A DNA stretch of 64,000 nucleotides, from NCBI RefSeq assembly GCF_013409625.1, contig NZ_JACCBF010000001.1:3599001-3663000 (forward strand). Reading direction: 5' to 3'. Source of the stretch: Nocardioides kongjuensis (GTDB lineage: Bacteria > Actinomycetota > Actinomycetes > Propionibacteriales > Nocardioidaceae). The translations under genes were made by a program, and so were the position numbers. This document shows, piece by piece, positions 34,638-42,848 of this stretch. How positions within the stretch are numbered: position 1 is the first letter of the stretch; every line of letters begins with the position of its first letter. The notes beneath the pieces are model-generated. The model worked only from the letters and a program-made list of their open reading frames with translations. It was not told the origin of the DNA and searched no databases.

Positions 34638-35902
34638 CAGCAGCAGCCTTCGTGCGTGGGATCGAAACCGGCCAGCGGGCTCTCCGCGCACGCCGACACG
34701 GGCGGTCCCGACGGTCGAGCGGTGAGGAGCTTGAGCATGACCGGCTGGTTGCGGGTCGGGGCGGCCTTGGAGTGGTCCTGGCTCGGCGCCGGGACGGTCC
34801 GCTCCCCGGCCAGGGCGTGCTCGCCGTACCCCTGCACGCACTCGGGGTCGGGGCCATCCAGCGGGAGGCCGGTGAAGAACTTCGCCGCCATGCAACCACC
34901 CCGGCAGGAGTCGAAGAACGCACACGACGAGCAGGCGCCACCGGTCTGCGGCGAGCGGAGCTCGTTGAACAGCGCGGAGTCCTGCCAGACCCGCTGGAAG
35001 CCGCCGTCGGCCAGCAGGTTGCCGGCCAGGAAGTTGTCGTGGATCGCGAACGGGCAGGCGTAGACGTCACCGACCGGGTCGATCAGGCACACCACCCGCC
35101 CCGCACCGCACAGGTTCAGGCCCGGCAGGGCCCCACTCCCATCGGCCGGGCCGAACGCGGCGAGGTGGAAGAACGAGTCACCGGTCAGCACCTCCTCCCC
35201 GTCGGCGGTGTGCGCCATGAGCCAGTCGTAGAGCTCGCGCTGCTGCTCGGGCAGCGGGTGGAGCTCGTCCCACACGTCCGCGCCCCGGCCCGACGGGCGC
35301 AGCCGCGTCAGCCGCAGGGTCGCGCCGAAGCGGTCGGCCAGCGCCTTGAACTCGTCGAGCTGGCCGATGTTCTCCCGCGTGCAGACCACCGAGATCTTCG
35401 CGTCCTCGAAGCCGGCGTCCTTGAGGTTCGCCAGCGCGCGCAGGGCGGTGTCGTAGGAGCCCGGACCACGCACGTAGTCGTTGACCTCGGCGGTCGCACC
35501 GTCCAGCGAGACCTGCACGTCGACGTACCCGTTGCAGGCGGGTGAGGCCAGGAACGCCGCACGCTCGGGGGTGATCCGCACCCCGTTGGTGGAGAACTTC
35601 ACGCCGACCTGGTGGTTGACGGCGTACTCCAGCAGCTCCCAGAAGTCCGGGCGGATCGTCGGCTCACCGCCGCCGATGTTCACGTAGAACACCTGCATCC
35701 GCTGCAGCTCGTCGATCACCGCCTTGCACTGCTCGGTCGACAGCTCCCGCGGGTCACGCCGCCCGCTGCTCGACAGGCAGTGGGCGCACTCCAGGTTGCA
35801 CGCGTAGGTCAGCTCCCAGGTCAGGCAGATCGGGGCGTCCAGGCCGTACTCGAACTGCTGGACCAGGCTCGCGTTCTGCGGTCGTTCGGGTGCGATGGTC
35901 AT
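34637..35902 (-). CDS. mftC: Mycofactocin radical SAM maturase MftC
   Basis: Radical SAM enzyme with SPASM domain, 421 residues. It decarboxylates the C-terminal Tyr of MftA and then links it to the preceding Val. The SAM cluster is CNLECAHC with Cys35, Cys39 and Cys42; the GGGEPTIRPDF motif follows. C-terminal auxiliary-cluster cysteines appear in GLNLCGAGRVVCLIDPVGDVYACPF and GACSSCAFFDSCRGGC. The C-terminus ends in Cys-Cys. ATG 35902 overlaps the mftB stop, so both partners of the leader-peptide complex are made together. Confidence 0.96.
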   Translation of the reverse strand: MTIAPERPQNASLVQQFEYGLDAPICLTWELTYACNLECAHCLSSSGRRDPRELSTEQCKAVIDELQRMQVFYVNIGGGEPTIRPDFWELLEYAVNHQVGVKFSTNGVRITPERAAFLASPACNGYVDVQVSLDGATAEVNDYVRGPGSYDTALRALANLKDAGFEDAKISVVCTRENIGQLDEFKALADRFGATLRLTRLRPSGRGADVWDELHPLPEQQRELYDWLMAHTADGEEVLTGDSFFHLAAFGPADGSGALPGLNLCGAGRVVCLIDPVGDVYACPFAIHDNFLAGNLLADGGFQRVWQDSALFNELRSPQTGGACSSCAFFDSCRGGCMAAKFFTGLPLDGPDPECVQGYGEHALAGERTVPAPSQDHSKAAPTRNQPVMLKLLTARPSGPPVSACAESPLAGFDPTHEGCC

Positions 35903-36198
35903 GCGCTCTTCTCCTCGGCCATCGCGCCGGACGGGCGCGGGCGGATCATGTCGGTCGCGGCCAGGCCGCGCAGGGCCGCCGCGAAGGCAGGGTGCTGGGA
36001 GGCCGGGACACCCGCGGCCTCGAGCGCGGTCCGCACGTCCGGCGCCTCCCCCAAGGCCCGGACGACGGCGACCAGCTCGGGTCGCTTGAGGAAGGTCAGC
36101 TTCCGGTTGCCGAAGTGGTAGGCCAATGCCCCGAACGGCTCGGGCCGCAACGCCACCGACGGCGAGAGCATCCACGGCTCTCCCAGCAAGGCGTCCAT
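35899..36198 (-). CDS. mftB: Mycofactocin peptide chaperone MftB (RRE)
   Basis: A 99-residue protein of the RiPP recognition element type, which binds the MftA leader and presents it to MftC. N-terminus PWMLSPSVALRPEPFGALAYHFGNRKLTFLKRPELVAVV is the strongly conserved part. It begins one base after the mftA stop and overlaps mftC by four bases. Confidence 0.93.
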   Translation of the reverse strand: MDALLGEPWMLSPSVALRPEPFGALAYHFGNRKLTFLKRPELVAVVRALGEAPDVRTALEAAGVPASQHPAFAAALRGLAATDMIRPRPSGAMAEEKSA

Positions 36199-36199
36199 G

Positions 36200-36298
36200 T
36201 CAGTAGACGCCGCACATGCCGTCGATCGAGACCTCCTCGATGAGGTCCTCGGCCGCCAGGTCGATGGACAGGTCCTGCTCGATCTCGGGGTTCATCAT
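36200..36298 (-). CDS. mftA: Mycofactocin precursor peptide MftA
   Basis: A 32-residue ribosomal precursor, too short for ordinary gene callers. It is acidic in the leader and ends in the invariant core IDGMCGVY. The last two residues, Val31 and Tyr32, become the cofactor after MftC, MftE and MftD act. Two adjacent ATG codons (36298 and 36295) are both possible starts; GGAGGAG lies just upstream. It is the first gene of the operon, divergent from mftR, which fits expression from the shared 117-base promoter gap. Confidence 0.95.
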   Translation of the reverse strand: MMNPEIEQDLSIDLAAEDLIEEVSIDGMCGVY

Positions 36299-36360
36299 CT
36301 CTCCTCCAGCTCGTGCCGATGTGGTGGCCGCCACACTAATTGCACCAAGGGCAGAAAGTC

Positions 36361-36378
36361 CCCCTCCTTTCGGAGGGG
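36361..36378. promoter_or_regulatory. Inverted repeat in mftA-mftR promoter gap
   Basis: CCCCTCC at 36361-36367 and GGAGGGG at 36372-36378, separated by TTTC, are a perfect 7-bp inverted repeat in the gap between mftA and mftR. It is 38 bases before the mftR start and 63 before mftA. It could be an operator for the MftR repressor or another regulator. The tight loop also permits an RNA hairpin, so its role is not settled. Confidence 0.5.
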
Positions 36379-36415
36379 ATTCGACCTCGCCCCCGGGACG
36401 GTAGGTTGACGGCCC

Positions 36416-37036
36416 ATGACCGGAGGCCGCAGCGAGGGCGGGCGCAGCAGCGCGCGCGGGCGCCCCGAGGCCACCTCCCACGCCGCGATCGAGCAGGCGG
36501 CCTTCACCCTCTTCGCCGAGCGCGGCTTCGCCCGGACCACGCTCGACGCGATCGCCGAGGCGGTCGGCGTCAGCCGGCGCACCCTGTTCCGCTACTACCA
36601 GTCGAAGAACGACATCCCGTGGGGCCAGTTCGACCGGACGCTCGACCACTTCCGCGACCTGCTCTCGGAGCAGGCAGACGACCTCCCGGTCCACGAAGCC
36701 GTCCACCGCGCAGTCGTCGAGTTCAACCGCTTCCCGGCCGACGCCCACCCCCCGCACCGCGAGCGGATGCGGTTGATCCTGGCGACGCCCGAGCTCGAGG
36801 CGCACTCGGTGCTCCGCTACGCCGAGTGGCGTCAGGTCATCGCCGAGGACGTCGCGCGTCGCACCGGCGCACAGCCGGGGGACCTCGTCCCCCAGGTGGC
36901 CGGCCACGTGTCCCTCGCCATCTCGCTCTCCGCCTACGCGGCGTGGCTGGCCGAGCCCGACGCCGAGACCGCCCCCCTGCTCGACATCATCGACGAGGCC
37001 ATGGCCGGTCTCCGGCGGTATCTCGGCGTCGCCTAG
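36416..37036 (+). CDS. mftR: TetR-family mycofactocin regulator MftR
   Basis: A 206-residue TetR repressor. The helix-turn-helix AERGFARTTLDAIAEAVGVSRRTLFRYYQSKNDIP is at about residues 33-67 and the effector domain follows. It is divergent from mftA. MftR of mycobacteria responds to long-chain acyl-CoA and represses the mft genes; the same role is inferred here from position and domain layout. It meets the adk gene convergently with a four-base overlap. Confidence 0.9.
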   Translation: MTGGRSEGGRSSARGRPEATSHAAIEQAAFTLFAERGFARTTLDAIAEAVGVSRRTLFRYYQSKNDIPWGQFDRTLDHFRDLLSEQADDLPVHEAVHRAVVEFNRFPADAHPPHRERMRLILATPELEAHSVLRYAEWRQVIAEDVARRTGAQPGDLVPQVAGHVSLAISLSAYAAWLAEPDAETAPLLDIIDEAMAGLRRYLGVA

Positions 37037-37608
37037 GCCGAGGACTTCGCCACCAGCGCCGCCAGGATGCGCTCGGCCACCTCTGTCACCGGACCGAGAC
37101 CGTCGACCGTCGCCAGCAGCCCGCGCTCGGCGTACTGCGCCGCGAGTGGTGCGGTCTCGGAGGCGTAGACCTCCAGCCGGCGGCGGATGACCTCGTCGGT
37201 GTCGTCGGCCCGGCCCTGGTCGAGAGCGCGGCGCAGGAGGCGGCGGACCAGCTCCTCCGGGTCGGCCTCGAGGAGCACGACCGCGCTGAGTGCCACGCCG
37301 TCGCGCTCCAGGATCGCGTCGAGCTCGTCGACCTGCTGCAGCGTGCGCGGGTAGCCGTCGAGGAGGAAGCCGCCGGCACAGTCGGTGTCCGACAGCCGCT
37401 GGGCCACCATCGCGTTGGTGACCTCGTCGGGGACGTACTCGCCGGCATCCATGTACCGCTGGGCGGTCCGGCCCAGTTCGGACTGCCGCGCGACGTTCGC
37501 GCGGAAGATGTCGCCGGTCGAGATCGCCGGTACGCCGAACCGCTCGGCGATCGCTGCGGCCTGGGTGCCCTTGCCGGCACCGGGCGGGCCCATGAGGAGA
37601 AGACGCAT
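37033..37608 (-). CDS. adk: Adenylate kinase (short form)
   Basis: Interconverts ATP plus AMP and two ADP, 191 residues. P-loop GPPGAGKGTQ at residues 7-16, the AMP-binding region STGDIFRANV, and FLLDGYPRT (NMP-binding Asp-Gly-Tyr-Pro-Arg) are intact. The zinc-binding LID insert of longer adenylate kinases is absent, as in mycobacterial Adk. It ends convergently with mftR. Location beside the mft operon rather than in the ribosomal-protein cluster suggests a second copy elsewhere, which cannot be checked here. Confidence 0.93.
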   Translation of the reverse strand: MRLLLMGPPGAGKGTQAAAIAERFGVPAISTGDIFRANVARQSELGRTAQRYMDAGEYVPDEVTNAMVAQRLSDTDCAGGFLLDGYPRTLQQVDELDAILERDGVALSAVVLLEADPEELVRRLLRRALDQGRADDTDEVIRRRLEVYASETAPLAAQYAERGLLATVDGLGPVTEVAERILAALVAKSSA

Positions 37609-37687
37609 GCGCAGGAGGACCTTTCGTCGTCGGTGCGGGTCCGCCCCAGCTCACGGACCCGTCGGCGCGCACGGTAGTGCTCAGGCC

Positions 37688-37704
37688 GCTGCAGGGACGT
37701 TGCA
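37688..37704. promoter_or_regulatory. GTTGCA repeat pair (11-bp phase) upstream of acetate-type transporter
   Basis: GCTGCA at 37688 and GTTGCA at 37699 start exactly 11 bases apart, within GCTGCAGGGACGTTGCA. The same 11-bp phase of this hexamer occurs at 47206-47233, 48458-48474 and 49734-49750. This copy is weaker, with one changed base in the first unit, and sits 135 bases before the transporter start. Confidence 0.45.
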
Positions 37705-37805
37705 CGTGGCGACGCCCTCGCCGTCGGATGAGCCGCCCCCGTCCGACCGGGCAGTCCCAACTGCGGCCTGCTCGCAGGGTGTGGACCCGGCCGCGGCGTC
37801 GGCAC

Positions 37806-37821
37806 AGTGACCGGGACCACA
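37806..37821. promoter_or_regulatory. Weak CRP/GlxR-like box upstream of acetate-type transporter
   Basis: AGTGACCGGGACCACA fits TGTGA-N6-TCACA with two mismatches, 18 bases before the GTG start of the transporter. The match is weaker than others in this window and is listed mainly because of its place. Confidence 0.3.
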
Positions 37822-37838
37822 TCCCCTTGGAGGTACTC

Positions 37839-38432
37839 GTGTCCACTGAAACCCCCGTCCCCGACGGCAACCCCGGCCTGATCGGAGTCCCGACCTTCCT
37901 CGTCGGCTCCGTCGCCCTCGGCCTGGTCCTGGTCGGCTTCGTGCCGGCCAGCGCCGGCTCGGCGTCGATCCCGATCATCGCCACCGCCACCGCGTTCGGC
38001 CAGGCGGTCGCGGCGGTCTGGGCCACCCGCCTCAACCAGAACGCCGTGGCGGCCATCTTCGGCATCTTCACCGGCTTCTGGTCCAGCTACGCGGCCCTCG
38101 TCCTCGGCCTCACCCACGACTGGTTCGGGATCCTTCCCGCTGACGCGGTGCGGACCCAGGAGCTGTTCCTCGGCTCCTGGCTCGCCGTCATCGTGCTCCT
38201 GACGCTGGCCACCTTGCGCCTCCCGCGGGCGTTCACGATCCTGTTCGCCCTGATCGACCTCGCCCTGCTGCTGGTCCTGCTCGGCACGGCCCAGGCAAGC
38301 CCCGACCTGACCCGGCTCGGCGGCTACACCGTGTTCGCGTTCGTCAGCGTCGGGGCCTACCTGTTCCTCGACGCCATGTCGCAGGCCACCGGCGGCCGAG
38401 CCCTTCCCCTCGGTGCGCCGATCCGCGCCTGA
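37839..38432 (+). CDS. Acetate-type transporter (GPR1/FUN34/YaaH family)
   Basis: A 197-residue membrane protein with six predicted helices, from GTG 37839 with GGAGG six bases upstream. It has the family entry motif, here NPGLIGVPTFLVGSVALGL (usual NPAPLGL form), and the later FGIFTGFWSSYAALVLGL segment. The family includes SatP/YaaH, which imports acetate or succinate. It is flanked by the methanol dehydrogenase module and ends at a strong hairpin. Transport of acetate, the ethanol-oxidation product, is a reasonable inference. Confidence 0.82.
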   Translation: MSTETPVPDGNPGLIGVPTFLVGSVALGLVLVGFVPASAGSASIPIIATATAFGQAVAAVWATRLNQNAVAAIFGIFTGFWSSYAALVLGLTHDWFGILPADAVRTQELFLGSWLAVIVLLTLATLRLPRAFTILFALIDLALLLVLLGTAQASPDLTRLGGYTVFAFVSVGAYLFLDAMSQATGGRALPLGAPIRA

Positions 38433-38456
38433 CCATCGACCGGCGGCGCCCGCATC

Positions 38457-38500
38457 GGGGGCTGTGGCGGAGTGCTGCACGGCACTCCACCACAGCCCCC
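38457..38500. terminator. Strong intrinsic terminator after acetate-type transporter
   Basis: A near-perfect hairpin: 19-position stem with a single mismatch (left arm GGGGGCTGTGGCGGAGTGC, 38457-38475) around loop TGCACG, followed by TTTC. It ends transcription of the transporter gene and isolates the methanol dehydrogenase downstream. Confidence 0.9.
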
Positions 38501-38557
38501 TTTCGGTGGGCTGCGGTCGACCGGCCCCGGCCTCTCCGACCGGGCAGGTCGCGGCCG

Positions 38558-38596
38558 AACCATCCGTTCAGGAGCCGCTCCTCGCAGCGGATGGTT
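38558..38596. promoter_or_regulatory. Nested inverted repeats upstream of methanol dehydrogenase
   Basis: Outer arms AACCATCCG (38558-38566) and CGGATGGTT (38588-38596) are a perfect 9-bp inverted repeat. Between them AGGAG-CCG-CTCCT (38570-38582) forms a second perfect one. The pair lies 79-117 bases before the methanol dehydrogenase start. It is either a two-site operator or a folded RNA leader. Confidence 0.65.
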
Positions 38597-38622
38597 TGCG
38601 TTTCCCGGCCTCCCCGCCGGGG

Positions 38623-38638
38623 TGTGACCAGCCTTACG
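38623..38638. promoter_or_regulatory. CRP/GlxR-like box before methanol dehydrogenase
   Basis: TGTGACCAGCCTTACG has a perfect left half of the TGTGA-N6-TCACA consensus and two mismatches in the right half. Its start is 52 bases before the ATG of the gene, similar to the perfect box before the aldehyde dehydrogenase at 49.8 kb. Confidence 0.35.
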
Positions 38639-38674
38639 TTCCGGTGGTCAGCACGTCCCACCAGGAGGTTCCTC

Positions 38675-39967
38675 ATGCAGGTTGACGAACTGCTCAAGCC
38701 GTTCCCGATCAAGGAGTTCCACCCGTTCCCGCGGGCGCTCATGGGTCCGGGTGCACACGAGCTCATCGGCCCCGAGGCCATCAAGCTCGGCTTCACCAGG
38801 CCGCTCGTCATGACGTCGGGCCTGCGCGGCACGAACGTCGTCCAGAAGATCGTGGACTCGCTCAAGTACCACGGCCTCGAGGCCGTCGTGTACGACAAGG
38901 TCGAGTCCAACCCGAAGGACTACAACGTCATGGACGCGGTGGCCCTGTACCAGCAGAACAAGTGCGACTCGTTCATCTCGATCGGTGGCGGCTCCTCGCA
39001 CGACGCGTGCAAGGGCGCGCGCATCTCGGTCGCCCACGACGGCCGCAACGTCAACGACTTCGAGGGCTTCAACAAGTCGGAGAACCCGAACAACCCGCCT
39101 CACATCGCCGTCTCCACGACGGCCGGCACCGGTTCGGAGACGTCGTGGGCCTACGTCATCACCGACACCACGACGGACCCCGACAACCCGCACAAGTACG
39201 TCGCCTTCGACGACGCATCGGTGGCCACCCTCGCCATCGACGACCCCGTCCTCTACTTCGACTGCCCGGTCGACTACACCGCCCAGTGCGGCTTCGACGT
39301 GCTGGCGCACGCATCCGAGCCCTACGTGTCGCGGCTCAACTTCGAGCCGTCGCTCGGCAACGCGATCCGCGCCATCAAGCTGACCGCGGAGAACCTGCGC
39401 GAGGCGGTCTGGAACGGCCAGGACCTGAAGGGCCGCGAGGGCATGATGTACGCGCAGTACATCGCCGCCCAGGCGTTCAACTCCGGCGGCCTCGGCATCA
39501 TCCACTCGATCTCGCACGCGGTCTCGGCGTTCTACGACACGCACCACGGGCTCAACAACGCGATCGCGCTCCCCCGTGTCTGGGCGTTCAACATGCCGGC
39601 CCAGTACGGCCGGTTCGCCGACATCGCCGAGGCCATGGGCGTCGACACGCACGGGATGACCAAGCCGCAGGCGGCCGACGCCGCACTCGCGGCCGCGATC
39701 CGGCTGCTGCGCGACGTGGGCATCCCGGAGAACTTCGTCTCGGTCACCCAGGACACCTACTCCAAGAACCGACTGGGCCAGGGGCCGACGAAGTACTACG
39801 AGAACGCCAAGGTGATCACGGGCGACGACGCCGACGTCGACCGCATCACCCACCACGTGCTCGGCGACGCCTGCACCCCGGGCAACGCCAAGGAGTGCAC
39901 GTTCGAGACCGTGCGCCCCGTCGTGGAGCACTGCATGACCGGCGAGCTCGACGACCTCCTGTCCTGA
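38675..39967 (+). CDS. mno: NDMA-dependent methanol dehydrogenase (mycofactocin-dependent)
   Basis: Group III (iron-type) alcohol dehydrogenase family enzyme of 430 residues that oxidises methanol and other short alcohols. Such enzymes (Mno/Mdo) use tightly bound NAD(H), are assayed with the artificial acceptor NDMA, and depend on mycofactocin in cells. Cofactor motif SIGGGSSHDACKG near residue 110, AVSTTAGTGSETS near 150, and metal ligands in FDVLAHASEPY and IHSISHAVSAFYDTHHGLNN. AGGAGG lies seven bases before ATG 38675. The N-terminus VDELLKPFPIKEFHPFPRALMGPGA is characteristic of the NDMA methanol dehydrogenases. It is followed by moxR/vwa and a TCS like MnoSR. Confidence 0.94.
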   Translation: MQVDELLKPFPIKEFHPFPRALMGPGAHELIGPEAIKLGFTRPLVMTSGLRGTNVVQKIVDSLKYHGLEAVVYDKVESNPKDYNVMDAVALYQQNKCDSFISIGGGSSHDACKGARISVAHDGRNVNDFEGFNKSENPNNPPHIAVSTTAGTGSETSWAYVITDTTTDPDNPHKYVAFDDASVATLAIDDPVLYFDCPVDYTAQCGFDVLAHASEPYVSRLNFEPSLGNAIRAIKLTAENLREAVWNGQDLKGREGMMYAQYIAAQAFNSGGLGIIHSISHAVSAFYDTHHGLNNAIALPRVWAFNMPAQYGRFADIAEAMGVDTHGMTKPQAADAALAAAIRLLRDVGIPENFVSVTQDTYSKNRLGQGPTKYYENAKVITGDDADVDRITHHVLGDACTPGNAKECTFETVRPVVEHCMTGELDDLLS

Positions 39968-39974
39968 GCCGCAC

Positions 39975-40002
39975 CGGTGTGGCCGTCCCGACGGCCGCAC
40001 CG
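39975..40002. terminator. Hairpin after methanol dehydrogenase
   Basis: CGGTGTGGCCGTC pairs with GACGGCCGCACCG through 13 positions (one G-T) with a two-base turn. A second, larger structure with outer arms GGTCCG (40009) and CGGACC (40046) follows. They could end or attenuate transcription between the dehydrogenase and moxR, letting the enzyme be made in excess of its partners. Confidence 0.6.
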
Positions 40003-40094
40003 TGAGTCGGTCCGGCTCGGGTGAGCCGGGGCACGCGCCCCGGGTCGGACCGATCCACACCCCCGTCCACCGCTCCGCCGCCCAGGAGGCATCC

Positions 40095-41294
40095 ATGTCC
40101 GCCCGATCCCTCGACGCCGTGCGCGATGACGCCGGCTTCGCCGACGTCGCCGACGTCATCGTCCAGTTCGCCGATCACGGCTACCTCGCCGACGAGCGCC
40201 TGGCGACCACCGTCTTCCTCCAGGCACACCTGGAGAAGCCGATCCTGCTCGAGGGCCCGGCGGGCGTGGGCAAGACCCAGCTGGCGAAGTCGCTGGCCGA
40301 GGTGACGGGACGACGACTGCTGCGCCTGCAGTGCTACGAGGGCCAGGACGAGACGACCGCCCTGTACGAGTGGGACTACGGCAAGCAGCTCCTCTACACC
40401 CAGCTCATGCGGGAGAAGGTCGGTGCCCTGGTCGCCGACGCCCCCGACCTCGCCGGCGCGGTGGACACCCTGGCGGGCGAGGAGAGCGTCTTCTTCTCCG
40501 AGCGCTTCCTCGCCGCCCGTCCGCTGCTCGAGGCGATCCGCTCCGAGGAGCCGGTGGTCCTGCTCGTCGACGAGGTCGACCGTGCCGACGAGGCGCTCGA
40601 GGCCGTCCTGCTCGAGCTGCTCGCCGAGTACCAGGTGTCGGTGCCGGAGCTGGGCACCTTCCGCGCCCGCCACACGCCGTACGTGATCCTCACGTCCAAC
40701 AACACCCGCGACCTGTCGGCGGCGCTCAAGCGACGCTGCCTCCATCTCTTCCTCGACTACCCCGACGCGGAGCGGGAGCTCGACATCATCCGGTCCAAGA
40801 GGACCGGACTCCCCGACGAGCTGGCCCGCCAGCTGGTCGGCATCGTGCGCGGCCTGCGCGAGCTCGACCTGCGCAAGGCACCGAGCATCTCCGAGACGGT
40901 CGACTGGGCGCGCACCCTCGCGGTCCTCGGCGCCGAGGAGCTCACCGCCGAGACGTTGTCGGCGACGGCCAACGTCGTCGTGAAGTACGAGCGCGACCTG
41001 CGCCGGGCACTCGAGGCGTTGCCACGGATGGTCGACCCGAACGCCGTGGTCCCCGACCACCTGCACGACCACGGACACGGACACGGGCACGGACATGGAC
41101 ATGGGCACGACCACGGGCACGACCACGGGACGGCCACCCCGGACGAGCCCGACGGAGCCGAGGTACGCCGCGCGAAGGACCTCCCGGGACGCCACGACGA
41201 GGCGTACTACGGGACCGGCACCATGGGGCCGACCCGCGCCGTCCCTGCCGGCCAGGGCGCCCGCTCGTTCGGCTCGCGCCGCCGGCCCTTCTGA
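40095..41294 (+). CDS. MoxR-family AAA ATPase with His-rich tail (copy 2)
   Basis: AAA+ ATPase of 399 residues. Walker A GPAGVGKT at 54-61; Walker B VVLLVDEVDRADE; sensor ILTSNNTRDLS. After the ATPase core, near residues 321-345, is a striking run of alternating His-Gly/His-Asp (DHGHGHGHGHGHGHDHGHDH) and then a basic C-terminus. MoxR proteins activate partner enzymes with a VWA protein, here the next gene. The position after the methanol dehydrogenase makes that enzyme the likely client. The His-rich segment suggests binding of a divalent metal, such as zinc, nickel or cobalt. It is not close in sequence to the MoxR of copy 1. Confidence 0.9.
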   Translation: MSARSLDAVRDDAGFADVADVIVQFADHGYLADERLATTVFLQAHLEKPILLEGPAGVGKTQLAKSLAEVTGRRLLRLQCYEGQDETTALYEWDYGKQLLYTQLMREKVGALVADAPDLAGAVDTLAGEESVFFSERFLAARPLLEAIRSEEPVVLLVDEVDRADEALEAVLLELLAEYQVSVPELGTFRARHTPYVILTSNNTRDLSAALKRRCLHLFLDYPDAERELDIIRSKRTGLPDELARQLVGIVRGLRELDLRKAPSISETVDWARTLAVLGAEELTAETLSATANVVVKYERDLRRALEALPRMVDPNAVVPDHLHDHGHGHGHGHGHGHDHGHDHGTATPDEPDGAEVRRAKDLPGRHDEAYYGTGTMGPTRAVPAGQGARSFGSRRRPF

Positions 41295-41312
41295 CACGGG
41301 CGGGTCTGTGCC

Positions 41313-42848
41313 ATGGACGGCGCCCTCCACCGCTTCGTGCGGCTGCTGCGGCTGCACGGCATCCGGATCGGGATCTCCGAGGTGGTCGACGCGTCGCGCG
41401 CGGCGGCTGCCCCGGGCGTCCTCGAGGACCGCGAGCTGCTCCGCAGCGCGCTGTGCGTGACGTTGGTCAAGGACCAGCGGGACGAGGCCGCGTTCGACCG
41501 GGTCTTCGACCGCTTCTTCCGGCTGCGTGCTGTGCTCGACACCTCCGAGGAGCACGGACACTCCCACGCCCACGACGACCTCGAGGACGACGGCGAGCTC
41601 GACGAGTTCGTCCTCTCCGAGGAGCCCGGCCGTACCCCCAACCAGGGGCACAGCCACGGCAAGCCCCAGGACATCCGCGACTTCTTCGACCCCGAGGACC
41701 TCGCGCAGCAGTACAACCTGCACCAGGAGGCGAACAAGCTCGACCTCGCCGCGATGACCGACGAGATCGTGCTGTCCAACGACGGCGCCGCATCCGCCGC
41801 GAACGCGGCCCGCGTCCAGCTCGACACCTCGCGGCTGCACAACCCGGGACGCCCGGGGAGGATCGCCGACCGGACGGGGACCCGACTCGACTCCGAGCTG
41901 ACGGTCGCCGAGGAGATGGCGCTGCTGGCCTGGCTCGACGAGGGCGACGACGACGCGGTGGAGGGCAGCACCGTCGGCGCGGACGAGCTGAGAGCACTGC
42001 GCAGCGCGCTGTCCGGTCTCCTCGACGGTCTCCCCCAGGCGCTCCAGCGCCACCTCGAGGAGATGCTCGCCACCGAGGCCGCGATCGAGTCTCGCGAGGC
42101 ACGGGCCCGGGAGATCGACCGGATCGGGGAGAGTGAGCGGGCCGCGCTCGAGGAATCGCTGCGCAGGCTGGTCCGCAGCCTGCACGGAGCGCCCCGATCG
42201 CGGCGCCGGGAGGCTGCCCGCGGCAGCATCGACGGCTCACGCACGATGCGCCGCAACCTCCGCAGCGACGGCGTGCCGTTCCGCCCGGTCACGGTCGCGA
42301 AGGTGACCGACCGGCCGCGGCTCCTCGTGCTGGCGGACGTCTCCCTCTCCGTGCGAGCCGCTGCTCGCTTCACCCTGCAGCTGGTCCACGGCCTGCAGGG
42401 CATGGCCTCCCACGTGCGGACCTTCGCCTTCGTCTCCGACCTGGTCGAGGTGACCGACCTGTTCGCCGAGCACCCGATGGAGGATGCCCTGTCGCTCACC
42501 CTGTCCGGGTTGCCCGCCGGCGGGGTCCTGGACGTGGACACCGACTCCGACTACGGGTCGGCCTTCCAGCAGTTCCTCGACGACTTCGGGGGTGGCGTCA
42601 ACCGGCGGACCACCGTGGTCGTGCTGGGCGACGGGCGCGGCAACGGCAACGACCCGGCGCTCGGGGTGTTCGAGGAGATCACCCGACGGGCCCGCGAGAC
42701 CATCTGGATCACTCCGGAGCCGCGGTACTCGTGGACGCTCGGCAGCTGCGACCTCCCGGCGTACGCCGCCCACTGCGACCGGGTCCACGTCGTGCGGGAC
42801 CTGTCCGGACTGGACCTGGTCACCTCCCACCTCAGCGAGGTCCGATGA
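41313..42848 (+). CDS. VWA-domain (CoxE-like) protein, MoxR partner (copy 2)
   Basis: A 511-residue protein with an acidic N-terminal half and C-terminal VWA domain. The metal-adhesion motif VLADVSLSVRAAA (DxSxS) is present near residue 338; later VVVLGDGRGNGND gives the second acidic site. Two histidine clusters occur in the middle, EEHGHSHAHDDLEDD near residue 80 and QGHSHGKPQD near 110, again as in a metal-carrying protein. It is 18 bases after moxR and overlaps the methyltransferase start by four bases. It probably works with that MoxR in maturation of the methanol dehydrogenase. Confidence 0.85.
   Translation: MDGALHRFVRLLRLHGIRIGISEVVDASRAAAAPGVLEDRELLRSALCVTLVKDQRDEAAFDRVFDRFFRLRAVLDTSEEHGHSHAHDDLEDDGELDEFVLSEEPGRTPNQGHSHGKPQDIRDFFDPEDLAQQYNLHQEANKLDLAAMTDEIVLSNDGAASAANAARVQLDTSRLHNPGRPGRIADRTGTRLDSELTVAEEMALLAWLDEGDDDAVEGSTVGADELRALRSALSGLLDGLPQALQRHLEEMLATEAAIESREARAREIDRIGESERAALEESLRRLVRSLHGAPRSRRREAARGSIDGSRTMRRNLRSDGVPFRPVTVAKVTDRPRLLVLADVSLSVRAAARFTLQLVHGLQGMASHVRTFAFVSDLVEVTDLFAEHPMEDALSLTLSGLPAGGVLDVDTDSDYGSAFQQFLDDFGGGVNRRTTVVVLGDGRGNGNDPALGVFEEITRRARETIWITPEPRYSWTLGSCDLPAYAAHCDRVHVVRDLSGLDLVTSHLSEVR

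Noticed and set aside
37033..37608. Adenylate kinase as part of the mycofactocin pathway
   Set aside because: It is convergent to mftR and a general housekeeping enzyme; location alone does not support a role.
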